Shown: positions 35,482-47,229 of the stretch, in pieces
How positions within the stretch are numbered: position 1 is the first letter of the stretch
Layout: every line of letters starts with the position of its first letter
Source of the DNA: Hyparrhenia diplandra
Taxonomy: Eukaryota; Streptophyta; Magnoliopsida; Poales; Poaceae
Reading direction: 5' to 3'
DNA: 64,000 bases
Assembly (NCBI GenBank): GCA_015847255.1
Contig: JADLZK010012239.1
Coordinates: forward strand, 124,001-188,000
Notes under the pieces: model-generated
Told to the model about the DNA's origin: nothing
The model's input: only the letters and a program-made list of their open reading frames with translations
The model's database searches: none
Program-made: the position numbers and the translations under genes

Positions 35482-37176
35482 ATGTGGCCTGCATGCAAGT
35501 GCAAGCTCGATGGGTGTGGTGGTGGCTCCGATCCTGCACGCAGTAGCTGGTAAGTTGGGGACGGTTTGTGTTGGTGAGGAATGAACAATGTCGTGGACAG
35601 AGAGGATCGATAAAAGGCTTACTCAGATGGAGATCGGTGACCGCCTGCTCTTGGCCTGAAGCAAACCGTACATGAGACTGTGGGAGCTTCACGCCGTCGC
35701 CCTGCAGATCCAGCCCCTGCCCTCCAGACTGACTTCCGTAAGGCCGGAGTGGGATGCGGAATCAAAAGCTACAGACGCGGAGCTAAGTTTGAGTCTGCAT
35801 TGTTTTTTGTCTGCTTGAATAATCTGTTTCCAGCTGTCCGTCGTCAGGCAGTGCATAGCGACGCAACAAGAGGCAGCACGTTCCACGCAAAACAAATAAA
35901 TAAAAACTCTGGCTCCTCGGTGATGTATCGTTGACCTTGAAAACTGCAAAAGTCATACCAACGGTAAGTTGTAAGTACCTTATCGTAGTCTCAATATATG
36001 TTAGAAATCACATATGGTTTCTACTCTAGGCGGGTGTTTGGTTGCTTTTGATTTCAGCATTTCCTCCAAAAAAAAAAAAAAAAAGCCCAAAAGCCAACCA
36101 AATCCCTTATCTAGAGCATTAGGGCATGTACATCGTCAGCGACAAAGCCAGAAAAAGATTTAGCTGGGGCTTAGGCCCTTCTAATAAAGCTTGGCACCTC
36201 CTAATCTCTATAATTAAACATAAAACTTAAGGGAGGGTTTAGGGAGGGCTCCACATGTCTCGCATGTGTAGGTGGGGCTGGAGCCGGCCAGCGCTACGCT
36301 GGCTTCGTCGCTGTACACATCGTGGCACTTCACCCCATCCCTTATGGTGTAGGCCGAAGATGAGAGCATCATCTGTTCGGGATGCGGACGGACTCGCCCC
36401 GTTCTCCGATGCGAGAGAAGGCGAGGCGGGCAGCGTTGTATCTTGCGCGCGGGGGAGGGGGGGTGGGGGGAGTTTCCCACCTGCCCCTATTTCTTCCCAT
36501 CGCTGCCTATTCACTTCCTCCCCATCACCACCTGCTCCTTTCTTCTTCCTCGCCAACGCCAATCCTCCAACAACGTGATGTTGAGCACCACGGCTAGGAA
36601 GAGCAAGGTGCTTGCTGGAGACAAGAAGAGAGGAAGGGCGGCTCGATTGCTGCATCATCGGCGAAGGTGGAGGCGGCATCTCCGCCCGCACTCCTTCGGC
36701 CATGACAACGTCTCGGCGCCGGCAACCGGAACCTCGGGTGTCCATCAAGCGTCCGATAGCGGGATCTCGCAAATCGGCAACCAACCGTGTTTATCAACAA
36801 TGGATAACGAGCATCGGTTTTCCATTCCAGCCTTAGAGATGAACATTGATGCGTCCGTTGGCGAGGGATCCACAAATCTTGCGCCCAACTGCTTAGAGAT
36901 GTTCGTCTCTCGGTTATACATGCCCTTAGCTTGTCCAAAAGCCAACTTTCAATTAGTTCGTTTTTTGAGGGAGAGGCTACTTTCACACGGGTTGGAGATC
37001 ACTTTCAATGAAATGACCCCCACTAGTCCATCTTTTCCCTTCTCCTTGCTTCCGTGTGACTGAGATCGTCCGCTTTGCTCTTGAAGCAGTCGATGGTCGG
37101 GGTTGTCGGAAAGCAACATAACAGTGGGAGCTTCATGCTTCACACCATCGCCATCAATATCCCGACCTCCTGCATC
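35482..37176. other. 5' flank of NLR 2 and unidentified GC-rich stretch
   Basis: 35766-35970 repeats the tract seen at 20190-20710. A poly(A) run lies at 36068-36084. 36214-37063 is GC-richer and has open frames on both strands (up to 206 codons on +, 36443-37063), but I see no domain, no codon preference for one strand and no homologue in the window, so I do not call a gene. Confidence 0.4.
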
Positions 37177-38257
37177 GGGGTTTTTTTTTATCGGTTTTTT
37201 TTATCTTTTTGCCATCCTTACGAAAGCCACAAGTTCAAGTGCCATCCTTAAGCGAGCCACTACGCATTTGCCCCACAAAACAATAACATCCCTATATTTT
37301 TGCCATTTTAGCTGACATGGCACGCCATCTATGCACGCCAGCGTGGCAGCCTTTTGCTGAGAACCACTCCTGGTATTTGAAAAGACAGCTTTGCCCCTGC
37401 AGTTTCCCCCCTCCATTGGCTGATGCGTGGGCCCCACATGTAAGGTCCTTCTTTAACCTCCTGCCGTCACCGCGCAAGCAGCCAGCGAGGGAAGGGGAGG
37501 GGAGGGGAGGAGCTCATCTGGAACTGCACTTGCACACTCGCGCCTCTAGTCCACCCCTCGGCTCGCGCCCAAGTAAGTCCAAGCAAGCCTCCAGTCCCAC
37601 TTGCACGCGCGACCGGTTTAATTGAGGCAAGCAAGTCCAAGTGAGCGATTCGCGACTGATTGGGGGCGGGCGGGCCTACTCGTACTCGAGGCTCTCGATG
37701 GGGTAGACACGGACGCCAACGAGCGCGACCTGTGAGTTGGTGTTGGAGTGTGTGTGGCTGCCGTGGAGGAACCGCCTTCGCCGCCGGCGCTACTCCTCGC
37801 CGCCACCGTCCTCGAGCACTGGGTCTAAGAGCAAGGACGAGCCGGAGGAGACCAGCAGGTGCCTCGATGTCAGCCTCCGGATCCGTTGCCGCTGAAGTCG
37901 TCCTTGTTGGGGTCCCTCGGCGAATTTAACCTTTTATCGACTCCAGACGAGCTGCTCCCCTCCGCTTCCCCTCGCTGGCTTGTTGCATGGTGACGGGCGG
38001 GAGGTTGAAGGACCTTACATGTGGGGCGTGCACCGCCAACGAGTGGAGGGGGAAAACTGCAGGGGCAAAGCTATCTTTTCCAATGCCCAGGAGTGGTTCT
38101 CAGCAACGCTGCCACGCTGGCGTGCATATGTGGCGTGCCATGTCAGCTAAAATGGTAAAAATATATGGTTGTTACTGTTTTCTGGGGCAAATGCGTAGTG
38201 GCTCGTTTAAGGATGGCAATTGAACCTGTAGCTTCTGTAAGGATGGCAAAAAAACCC
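37177..38257. mobile_element. Mutator-like element with ~290-bp inverted repeats (Pack-MULE candidate)
   Basis: The arms 37177-37490 and 37985-38257 are inverted copies of each other (outer GGTTTTTTT..TTTTGCCATCCTTAC, inner GGACCTTACATGTGGGG complement). They are flanked by nine-base repeats TCCTGCATC (37168-37176) and TCCTACATC (38258-38266), with one mismatch. Nine-base duplications and long inverted repeats are typical of MULEs. The 500-bp core is GC-rich (Ser/Pro/Arg-coding in several frames), as in elements carrying captured gene pieces. No transposase. Confidence 0.75.
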
Positions 38258-38999
38258 TCCTACATCTGCCATCAGGAGTGGATTGGCCCTGGCCCTGGCT
38301 TGGCTGGCTTGTGTGAGGCCGGCCGGATGCAGAATACATGCACATGATAGGGGCATCTGCAGTGGTTGGCACCCAAAGAAAAATATAGTTGTTAGCAGTG
38401 TTCTATGGGAGCAAGCTAAAGTTGACTCTGCATTACTTTTTGCTTGATCATGCATTGCCAGCGATGCAAAAGTGGCAGCACGTTCCACGCAAAAAAAAAA
38501 CAAACCAACATAATCTGGCTCCTCGGTGATGTATCATTGACCTCGAAATCTGCTGAAGTCATGCGATTGGTTTAAGTTTCAAGTAGCTGTTATGAAAAAT
38601 ATATGCATGCATGTGCGACATGCACATGTTATGAAAAATATTCACACTCCATGCGCAATTGCTCTGTTTCCAGTCCTACCGCAGCCAAAGCTTAGCAACC
38701 GGTCATGTGAAATCTCCAAACGCCATACCAAGGCTCTGGAAAGCTAACTATATATAATAATAGAAGAAAAATACGAAATATCCATTAGCAAATGGGAAGA
38801 AAAATACTGAAGATTCATTAGCAAATCAGTTACACTAATACTCACAATCAGTAACACACCATGTACTCTGCAAATGAGGGTAGCATATTACAATATAGTT
38901 GTGAAATCACAATCTCCTCGCCTCTACATCTATGGTCTGGTCAAGATTCCTCTCTGATTATTCCAAAAAAAAAAGATTCCTCTCTGGTTCCCACATTGC
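38258..38999. other. Intergenic with repeated CCTCGGTGAT tract, copy d
   Basis: 38370-38580 repeats the tract found upstream of NLR 1 and NLR 2 (CTGGCTCCTCGGTGATGTAT). The rest is AT-rich with no gene. Confidence 0.45.
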
Positions 39000-41040
39000 T
39001 CTCTTAGTCTCTTACCAATATACATGGCCATCGGGCTAGCCTGGCCCGGCCCAACACAGCAACGGGCCGACATGGCCCGATGAGAGCCGGGTGACAAGTC
39101 TCGCCGTGCCCCTGCAAGCCATGCCTCTATGGGCCGTGCCGGCCGATGGCCTAGGCACGACCCTCTTGGGCGGTTTTCGTGCCGGGCTAGCGAGGCCCAT
39201 AGAGAGAGGGAAGGGGACGAGTGGAGTCATGGGCGAGCAGCTGCAGGCGGAGCATTGCCGACATTCGCGGCGGATGCGCCCTGCTCGGCTCGGGGAAGAC
39301 GTGGCGGCACGGGCGCTTCTCGAGAAGACCTGCGGCGAGGACTCGGCGGTGATGGTTTGGGGCAGTGGCGCGAAGGATGTGGAGGCATTTGGAGAGTGGA
39401 GAGGAGGGGCAATGGGATGCAAGAGGGGAGCGCTGGCGCTAGGACGTCGATGGGAAAAATTCCATCGGACGCCCGGCCCCGCCCACCTGCTAGGCTAACT
39501 AGACATCGGATGATGCCCCGCTCCCGCCGCAGCGCTCAAAAAGAAGAGTCGCCTCCTCCGTGGCCCGTCCCCCCACACTCGTCGCCGTCCGCCCCCCACC
39601 TCGCTCCTTGCCCGAGCCGCGCGGCGCCGTAACAGTCTCTCGCTGGCGGGCCGCATGCCCATCTCCGGCATGTGAACAAGGACGGCGAGAGCAGCTGCGG
39701 TGCTGAAGAAGCCATGCCGACGGGAGCGGCGCGCAGCAGGCAGGCTCGTCGTGGTGAGCACCGCCCGGAGTTGAGGGAGGACGCCACGGGTTGGAACATA
39801 TTAGCCAACAATTTGCAACACCAGAAAATAAATATTGCAACATCTAAAAATCAATTGTTGCAACATTAAAAACATGTAGAAAAATCGACGGTGTCAACAT
39901 CCAAATCGACACATGCAACATATTAAAATTGGCTATTACAACATGTAGCAAAATATGTTGCAACTCTCAAAAATCAATAGTTGCAATATCTGAGACAAAA
40001 TGTTGCAACATATTAAAATCGATTGTTGCAACATCAAAAATCATATTGCAACATCTCAAATAAATAATCGCAACATCAAGAAACACCTGTTGAAACATCT
40101 CAAAATCAATTGCTCAAATCGATTGTTTTAACCCCACAAAATCAAGCCACTAGGGTGAGGGGGGGGCTGCAGATAATGGGAGAGGGAGGCAAGCGAGAGG
40201 AAGGGGTCCGAGTAGGGCGTGGGAGTGGTGGAGCTGCCCGGGGAGAGGGTGGAAGGGGCGCCGGGCGAGCCACACCAAGGTGGGGCGCGGCGCGGGCTTG
40301 AGCTCCGCCCGCCGAGATCCATGGATCCACCACGGGCGCGCAACAGCACCACCAGCACCGTCGAGGTTGGGGAGGCATGCCGGGCTCGAGCTCCGCCGGT
40401 GTGGAGGCTGGGCGTGCTGGGCTGGAGCAGCGCCACGGCGTCGTGGAAGCCGGGCGAGGTGAGCAGATGGCGCACGACGCGCTGGAGGCTGGGCGGGCGC
40501 GGGAGAGGTTGGCTCGCCGGCGTCATTGGAGGGAGAGAGTGGGTCGGGCGGCGCTGCACGGAGCAGCGGCGTCTGCGGCGCGCGGCCGGGAGGGAGCGCG
40601 GTGAGCAGCAAGAAGAAAGGGGACGGTGAAAAAATGTGTGGTGCAGATGGCATTGCGGTGGGGATATTTCAGGTGCGGTAATGGGGCGGTGATGGGCCAG
40701 CAGTGCGCATGAGGCCCGCGTGTCCTATTAGATTTGTCCCTTTCGGACGTGCCACTCAAAAGCATTACCGTAACACATAGGGTTGGGAGGAGTTGTTGGG
40801 CTGTGGATGAAATACGAATGAGCTTGCTATGGTAACGGGCGTTATTGGGCCATCCTCTATACCGAGGGCTATGCCCGTGCCGTTACTGCGTGCCTGGGGT
40901 GCGACCCAGGCACGGCCTGCTCCACCGAGCCGTGCTAGCCCAGCCCGCTTGCCACTAGGCCCTGACCGTGCGTGCTTAGGCCGAGGCAAAAAGTCGGGCT
41001 TCGTGCGGTGTCGTCGTGCCTCGGGCTGCACAGAAATTTA
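39000..41040. other. GC-rich composite element
   Basis: The ends are rich in CGGGCTAGC/GGCCCGGC and CACGGC words in both orientations (39025-39200 and 40840-41030), suggesting a DNA element with GC-rich ends. Between them lie two GC-rich blocks (39200-39770 and 40150-40620) with overlapping open frames on all strands, and a minisatellite. No protein family recognised; boundaries and class are uncertain. Confidence 0.35.
39800..40135. repeat. GCAACATC-type minisatellite
   Basis: About a dozen degenerate units of roughly 25-35 bp with the core TTGCAACATCTCAAAATCAA (variants ATTGCAACATC, GTTGCAACATATTAAAATC). It is AT-rich, sits between two GC-rich blocks and has sharp borders on both sides. 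Confidence 0.7.
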
Positions 41041-41627
41041 TACTTATCAATATGCTCATTTGAAAGCTAGTTCATGCATGGCATGGGCCAAGGGTGTGTG
41101 AGGCTTTCCCCTTTGTTAGAATCATGGGTAACTTCCACTCTGTAAATCTTTGGATTTTCCTCCTCTCCTTCTCTGCCCCCTAGTTTGTTATCCTTTCCTT
41201 CTCTTTTGTTTTGCTTTCAGTCGTCTTATGGTGTATCCTTTGACATTTGGTCTTTATTAACACGTTTACAGTAGGAGCCCCTAGCTCCTCCTGATCTTTT
41301 TTTTAAAAAAGGGTGTGTGAGGCTCAAGAGGGAGATCGTCTGAAACATATGTAGCCCATGAATTTGCTTTTTGAGAAGGAAATAGACTACATAAACCATG
41401 AACTTTGATGTATTTGCACGCTCTAAACATTTAACCCCTTTAGTGGTATTAGCTACTGGTTTAGCTGACTCCCGTGGCAGTCAAAATTGGGTTACATTGA
41501 CATGTCGGCGCACGGCCAGTGCTTCTGCTGGGTTGCGTGCGTACTGACAGCAGCAACATAGACAGCACAGACCTGATCAAGGTGTGTCCACCAGTAGGAA
41601 ACCGCCGTCACGCTCCGTGGGGTAGGA
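41041..41627. other. Intergenic
   Basis: Nothing supportable. It includes a T/A run (around 41300) and short pyrimidine-rich stretches. Confidence 0.35.
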
Positions 41628-42120
41628 CGCCACTTGGCCCACACCGAGGCCCTGTTGCACGCCAAGCGCGTCGTAGAACGACCGTTCCGCACGTGCCATG
41701 TGTGCCCCGTGCTCCACCTCTCACGAGGTCGAGGAGGTCGCTTAGCTGCAGCACTGGCATGGGCTGCTGGTGGCTTTGGCTTAGCCACCCACGGCGAATT
41801 GGAAGCACACATCTTGCCGCATGATTTTGCCCAGCACGAGCGTCAGCTTCGTTGCTGCAAGCTATGTGTTTACGGTGGTAAGGGAATCCGCGGCGCTCCA
41901 CCCAGTTCAGGACCCCTAGGCGAGTTAGTCGCGTGGCGAGGCGACATAATAGGCATACCCTCACCTACACTAGAGCAGGACAAACATACATTGATATGCA
42001 CCTTTTTTGCCGCCAATTTTAGACTCTTTGCAAGCAGCCACTACCCACTAGGCACAGCAGCAGTTTATACCCCTATCCAAGCACAATCAAACATGCAACA
42101 TCACGCGAGTATAATAGTTC
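41628..42120. repeat. Duplicated segment X, copy 2
   Basis: Matches 25240-25378 and 26300-26660 without the 930-bp interruption that contains the solo LTR, so it keeps the pre-insertion order. On - it reads a short peptide with the core FYDALGVQQGLGVGQVA, which may be a relic of an unidentified coding exon. It lies left of the unit-3 NLRs as copy 1 lies left of unit 2. Confidence 0.6.
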
Positions 42121-42639
42121 TGAACAGAGGAAGGAGAAAACATGAAAAGCAGGAGAAAAAAACAGAGGACAGGAAAAGAGGTACTCTGCCTACGTGAAAG
42201 GCAGAGGAAAAGCAGAGCACGAGGCGTCGCGTGAGTCGTGAGCAGCCCCGCGACAGCTGGGAAGCCACAGCTGCTTCCCGCGCGCGCAGTGCTCCGCTCC
42301 TTCTCCCGCCAGCCGAAGGAGTCGCGGTGACCCCGACGCCCGGTTTCAAATCTCGCTCGGACGACTAGACGACGCGTATTCGTCGCCTTGGCGACGCCAT
42401 AAAAACATACTAGAATGCAAGGGCCACCAGCAGCGCGTGCCCATGCCACCGCCGTCGCAAGGCGACATGCATGCTCGATCTCGCGAGGGCCAAGTACGGG
42501 GTGCACATCGGCACATGGCGTGTGCCGCATGGACTCTCCTCGACGTGCTCACCGTGCCACAGGGCCTCTGCTTCAACCACATCCCATATCCCAAGTACTG
42601 GCACCTCCACATTTCACTTCAGCTGCGACTCCCTGAAGT
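42121..42639. other. Unidentified stretch next to segment X
   Basis: GC-moderate with open frames on both strands (for example 42346-42612 on -), none with a family signature. No repeat borders seen. Confidence 0.3.
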
Positions 42640-43425
42640 GAACTTGTTCTGAGGTTCTGGAAGCCAAGCATCTTGTCAAAACCAAGTTGCATGAGGCTGA
42701 CCTCTGGCAACTTTGCAAGGGTGTAGATGGCCCAGCGACTGCATCAAAGCACTCTCAATGCTCTCACTACTAACATGAATCCAACCAAATCTTGAGCACC
42801 CTCAGCTCAGTTCCCTCAGCAGACCCAGCTCCTTCGCATACTGCATTGCAGCATCTTCATCTTCATCACATGGTACACACATCCCTTTTTTTCCAGTCAT
42901 CAGCTAGCAGGTAAACAAGTTCCATCAGAAGTTACATTGGAGCTAGGAACGGACATAATGGAGGTCCCATGATAGTGCAACTAGATGATGCACATCGGTT
43001 GTTTCTAGAATGTGAGTAGTCAGATTAGTCCTCCACGCCCAGCTTGACGGCATGTCAACCATGGGCAGTTGTTTTGCGCCACTTGCGCATGTAACCTGAC
43101 AATTGCTTCATCTTCTTATTATTAATCAAAGCCGGGAAACCGGATCTTTAAAAAAAAAAAAAAGTTCCATCAGAAGTCCCGCCTCAGATATCTTACCTCC
43201 CAAGACAGCTCAATGATACTAGAACTCTCTAGACTATGGTACCTAAAGTGAAGTAAACTCCCAAGATGATACGACACATCTTTGCCGCAGTCTTTGGTAA
43301 CATATATAAAATTACCATTTCTACTACACGTACAATGGGAGGCGTGGGCATAATGCACAAAAATCATAATGACCGGCAAAGACAGACCTCACTTTCTCCA
43401 CAACGATATATTAGCCAGCATGTTC
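42640..43425 (-). pseudogene. NLR leucine-rich-repeat fragment (fourth copy)
   Basis: Two LRR pieces similar to the three NLRs: 42640-42870 (matching the last and middle LRRs) and 43165-43425 (matching the first LRRs, with LGSLLHFRYHSLESSSIIELSWEVRYL and, upstream, the QLANIS-type stretch). About 250 bp of unrelated sequence, including a poly(A) run at 43149-43163, separates them. There is no NB domain. Its upstream end is joined to the 3' end of NLR 3 near 43425. Confidence 0.75.
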
Positions 43426-46400
43426 AAATGTGCATGCTTGATCAGCTCATCAGCCTTCCCATACCCTCTCATCCTTCGAAGGATGGGGTGTTTTTGATGG
43501 ACTGCAGCCGCGTGCTTCAATGCAGCTTCCACTTCCTTCACTTCCCAGATACCGGCATCTTCACAATTCAATTTTGCAATGACTCTCTGGAGCGAACTTC
43601 TTCCGAGGTTCTGGATGTCAAGCATCTTGTCAAAACCAAGATGCAGGTTCTTGTCTTTTAGGCACCGCACATGGACCTCAAACTTAAGGAATTCGAGATT
43701 TGGCATGATAGTATTAGATGATGGTTCCCTGCTGCTGTTACACTCGCTGCTGTGCAGATCAAACCAGATTGATGTACCAGATATCATTAAGAATCTCAAC
43801 TTGCAAAAGTAGCCAACACCTTCATCAGTACGAATCTTTATGCTAACTACTGACTTGGTGTCACTTTTTGAATGTAGTATGAGGCAACTGAGCTCTGGCA
43901 ACTTGGCAAGGGTTTCCATGTCCTGGTCATTCACAACTTCCACTTGCACATTCAGATAGGAGAGGTTTGGAGCAAGCGACGAGTTAATCCATGGCGGTGG
44001 TGTAGAGAACACCAAGCAGTACGCCAAATGCAGGAAACGGAGATGCCGACAGGAGACCCATCCTGCATCACGGTTCACCCTGTTAGAAGTCTGATGGTCG
44101 GAGCAATGAATTTCAAGTTCTTTGATATGGTGCAGATGGCCCAGGGACTCCAACAAAGAACTCTCGATGCTCTCACTCCGCCTAATAGAAATCAAAGTCT
44201 TGAGCACCAGCACCCTCAGTTCCTTCAGCAGGCCCAACTCCTTCACAAACTGCATTGTAGCATCTTCACCTTCAGACAAGCATATACACAGCTCTTGCAG
44301 TGATGTCAGCTTACCGATTAAACCAGCCGGCACTCTAGTTGCCCCATCACTGGTTCGTAAGCAAACAAGTTGCGTCAAAAGTCCCACCTCCTCAGGAAGC
44401 TTCTTTATTTTGGTGTCATATAAATCCAGTGTTTGTAGAAACCTCAGATATCTTACCTCCCTAGGCAGCTCAGTGATAAACGTACTCTCTACTTTGAGGT
44501 ACCTCAAGTGAAGTAAACTCCGAAGATGATCCAACACATCTTTGTCGCAGTCTTGTGAAACAGAACATTCTACCATTTCTACTACACGTAAAAATGGGAG
44601 GCGCGGACATAATGCACCAAAGTTGCACCGACTGGCAAAGATGGTTCTCACTTTCTCCACGGCGATATTAGCCAGCTGACCAACGTTGTGCTCTTCAACA
44701 CACTGTAGGGCTAACCTGCGACAAATGCTCCCCTGAGGTTTCTTTCGCTCACCACCATTCAGTACAGTGGCAAAATTTTCTTCACTCGACAATTGATGTA
44801 TCAAATCAAGAACCATATCATGAACAGAGCAAGCATCAACGTACCCTTCATTTCTTCTCTCTTGTGCCTGGATCATGTTTCTATTTATCAATTCATTAAA
44901 GAACCTCTCCCCGAGCTCAAATAACCCAATCCCTTCTTTTTTTGCTTGTTCCTCAGAGATGAAACCTTCAACCATCCACATCCATATCAAACTATTTTTC
45001 TCTATCACATGGTCTTCTGGAAATACGCTTAGATACAAGAAGCAAGATTTTAGATGTGAAGGCAGATCATAGTAGCTAAAAGATAATATCCTTCTGGTAT
45101 TATGTACATCGTCGTTGCCTTTATGCCCAAAACCAATTGAGTTGTACACCTCAGACCAGTCTTCCCTGGTTTCTTGGCTAACAAACTGGCTATTGTAATG
45201 ATAGCTAGTGGCACACCACCACATTTCTTCAAAATTTTTTCACATGCCTCAGCTGAAGGACTATCAAAATACTTCCCTTCACCATCAACTATTCTTGCGT
45301 ACCATAATTTTTGGAGTTGTCATGAGAAAGTGGCTGCATTTTGTAAGTTTCACCAACATATGTGGCAACTTCAGAAATACGAGTAGTGATCACAACTCTA
45401 CTTCCACAATTATTTTCTTGCAAAGCACATCTGACTAATTTCAAGTCTCCATGTCCCATATATCATCAATAACAATGAAGTACCTACACACATGATAGTG
45501 CAGTTGCCTTCATGTTTTGGTAATTAAAATGAGAAAGCATATGAAGAACAGAGCAGCAGCATTATCGAACATAAATAGTCGGTGGCTATAAATTTATATT
45601 TTGTACAACTGGTTTTGCTTCCGGCTGAAAATACAGATTTACTTCTTTTATGGCTCTTTCAAATTAATTGTGTATGGATCCAGATTACTGTAGTAATTCA
45701 TAGACTTGAAGTGGAGCATGCGCTCCTGCATCCTTAATGTAATATATAAAATAAATAAGCTATAAGGAAAAAATTGCATGGCTACGTACTTACTGAAACA
45801 TAACTAAAAGCGTTGTGTTGAGTGATTAAACTCGTACCTCTTTTCCTTGATGAATTCCTTGAGTTCGTCCATGAGTTGCTTTTCATCCAACATTGTCAAA
45901 TTCAAATTGCAGAACTTTTCCTTATCAATGTCAATCAGAATATCTCTAAGGACTTTCTTGATGTCAGGTTTTCGACCCACAGGAACAAAAGCCACCCATT
46001 TGAAATGTGGTTTAATCTGGTCATATACAACTTTTGCAAGTGTAGTCTTTCCCAGCCCTCCAAATCCAACAACAGAGACTATCTTCATCTTATTATCACG
46101 CACATAATTATTATTTTTGAGTGACTATCAGGCTCATCATTGCTGCCACCACCGATGGACAGCATATCTATGAGCTTATCCTTTGGTCCCTCGATGCCAA
46201 CAAGCTCTGTTGCAATCTTGTACAGATTCACGATACGAGGGTCGATGGTCGTTGATGGCTTGGTGACAACACTGCCAGGTGTTTTGTACCGGTCACGCCT
46301 TGCTGCCAACTCCGCAAGCTTCTTGTAGATTTCTTGGATCTGGCTAGAGATGTTGCGGCGAGCCTTGCTCTTCTTGAACAAGCTGCTCACCTTTTTCCTG

Positions 46401-46704
46401 AGGCGGCGGAGCTTGTTTGTCTCAGTAGCAGGCTCTGGGGCATCGATGTGCACCAGAAATGCGTCGATGATGTCCTCCATGTCGTAGGACGCCTCCCTGA
46501 CATCGCGTGCCCACAGCCTGACCAGCTCGTTGAGCTGGTCCGTGGCACGTCGCTGATCTCGCGGAGGAAGGCATGCGCGGCCTCAAGCTCCTGTGAGAGG
46601 GTCTCGATCTTCTTCTTCACGCCTCTCTGCAGGCTGTACTCCTCCTTGAGCAGCTCACCCAGCTTGGGCAGCAGGCTCCCCATCGCCTGCAACGCCAGCT
46701 CCAT
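43389..46704 (-). pseudogene. CC-NB-LRR resistance gene homologue, copy 3
   Basis: ATG at 46704; exon 1 to 45838; exon 2 from 45483 to the stop at 43389. A 5' UTR intron is at 46729-46827. Exon 1: coiled coil (LGELLKEEYSLQRGVKKKIE), EDVID-like MEDIIDAFLVHI, P-loop GFGGLGKTTLAK, AFVPVGRKPD. Exon 2: VIDDIWD, CGGVPLAI, FPEDHVIEKNSLIWMW, CSVHDMVLDLI, then intact LRRs; the 611-codon stretch 45224-43389 is open. One-base indels: after ISDVPR near 46545, near 46110, after DIWDMET near 45450, near 45300, and after LLAKKP near 45173. The last ten or so codons (MLANISLWRK) come from another NLR in the wrong phase, so the native C-terminus and the conserved donor seen in copies 1 and 2 are missing. It has no TOPLESS fragment downstream. 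Confidence 0.88.
45484..45837 (-). other. NLR 3 intron 1
   Basis: 354 bp between donor AG|GTACGA (45838/45837) and acceptor TAG|GTAC (45484/45483), at the same codon as in copies 1 and 2. No other feature seen. Confidence 0.65.
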
Positions 46705-46877
46705 GATTGCAATATTGATCGGTGGCTCCTGCAAGCAGCAGCTTAAATTAGTGATACTGTGGTAGACTTGTAGTAAGCAGGGCTGATTTTTGTGTTGAAA
46801 TTGAAAGCAAGGTAAAGGTGGGCTCACCTAGCTTCACCGCATGTTCTTGGTATTCCTCGCAGGTCGAGGAAGCCGCG

Positions 46878-46927
46878 CATCGATCGATCGATCGATCGAT
46901 CGAGAGAGAGAGAGAGAGAGAGAGAGA
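46878..46927. repeat. Compound microsatellite (ATCG)n-(GA)n
   Basis: Five to six ATCG/CGAT units followed by about twelve GA units, lying just upstream of the NLR 3 transcript leader (5' UTR donor at 46828/46827). In this position it would be in the promoter or first exon. Confidence 0.9.
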
Positions 46928-47229
46928 ACTTTTCTGGTTGACGACGACAGAAATGGTGACCTGTTCAGTTTTCAATTGCTTGATTAAAGCAGGACCAATT
47001 AAACTTGGCTAAGCCAAGACAAGTCATCAACAGACAAGTTTACACACCAGTTCATACAATAACTAGTCTTTTTTTTTAATCAAAGTAATATTTGTATGTA
47101 TACTTGGACAGCTTATTAATGTCATGCATCAATTCACATATTCTGTAAAAGTTGAAGAAGAGCATTGGTTTCTGTGAAGATCGAGCTCGGCGACAGAAGC
47201 AGCGCCAAGCGGATGTAGGTGGGTGTTTA

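Noticed and set aside
36443..37063. 206-codon + strand ORF as a gene
   Set aside because: An opposite-strand ORF overlaps it, there is no recognisable domain and the reading is low-complexity at the start; not enough to call.
39129..40653. Pro/Arg-rich proteins encoded in the GC-rich blocks
   Set aside because: All six frames are open over long stretches, which reflects base composition, and no frame has a family signature.
46878..46927. CRISPR-like or regulatory repeat array
   Set aside because: It is a plain compound microsatellite, (ATCG)n followed by (GA)n, with no spacers.
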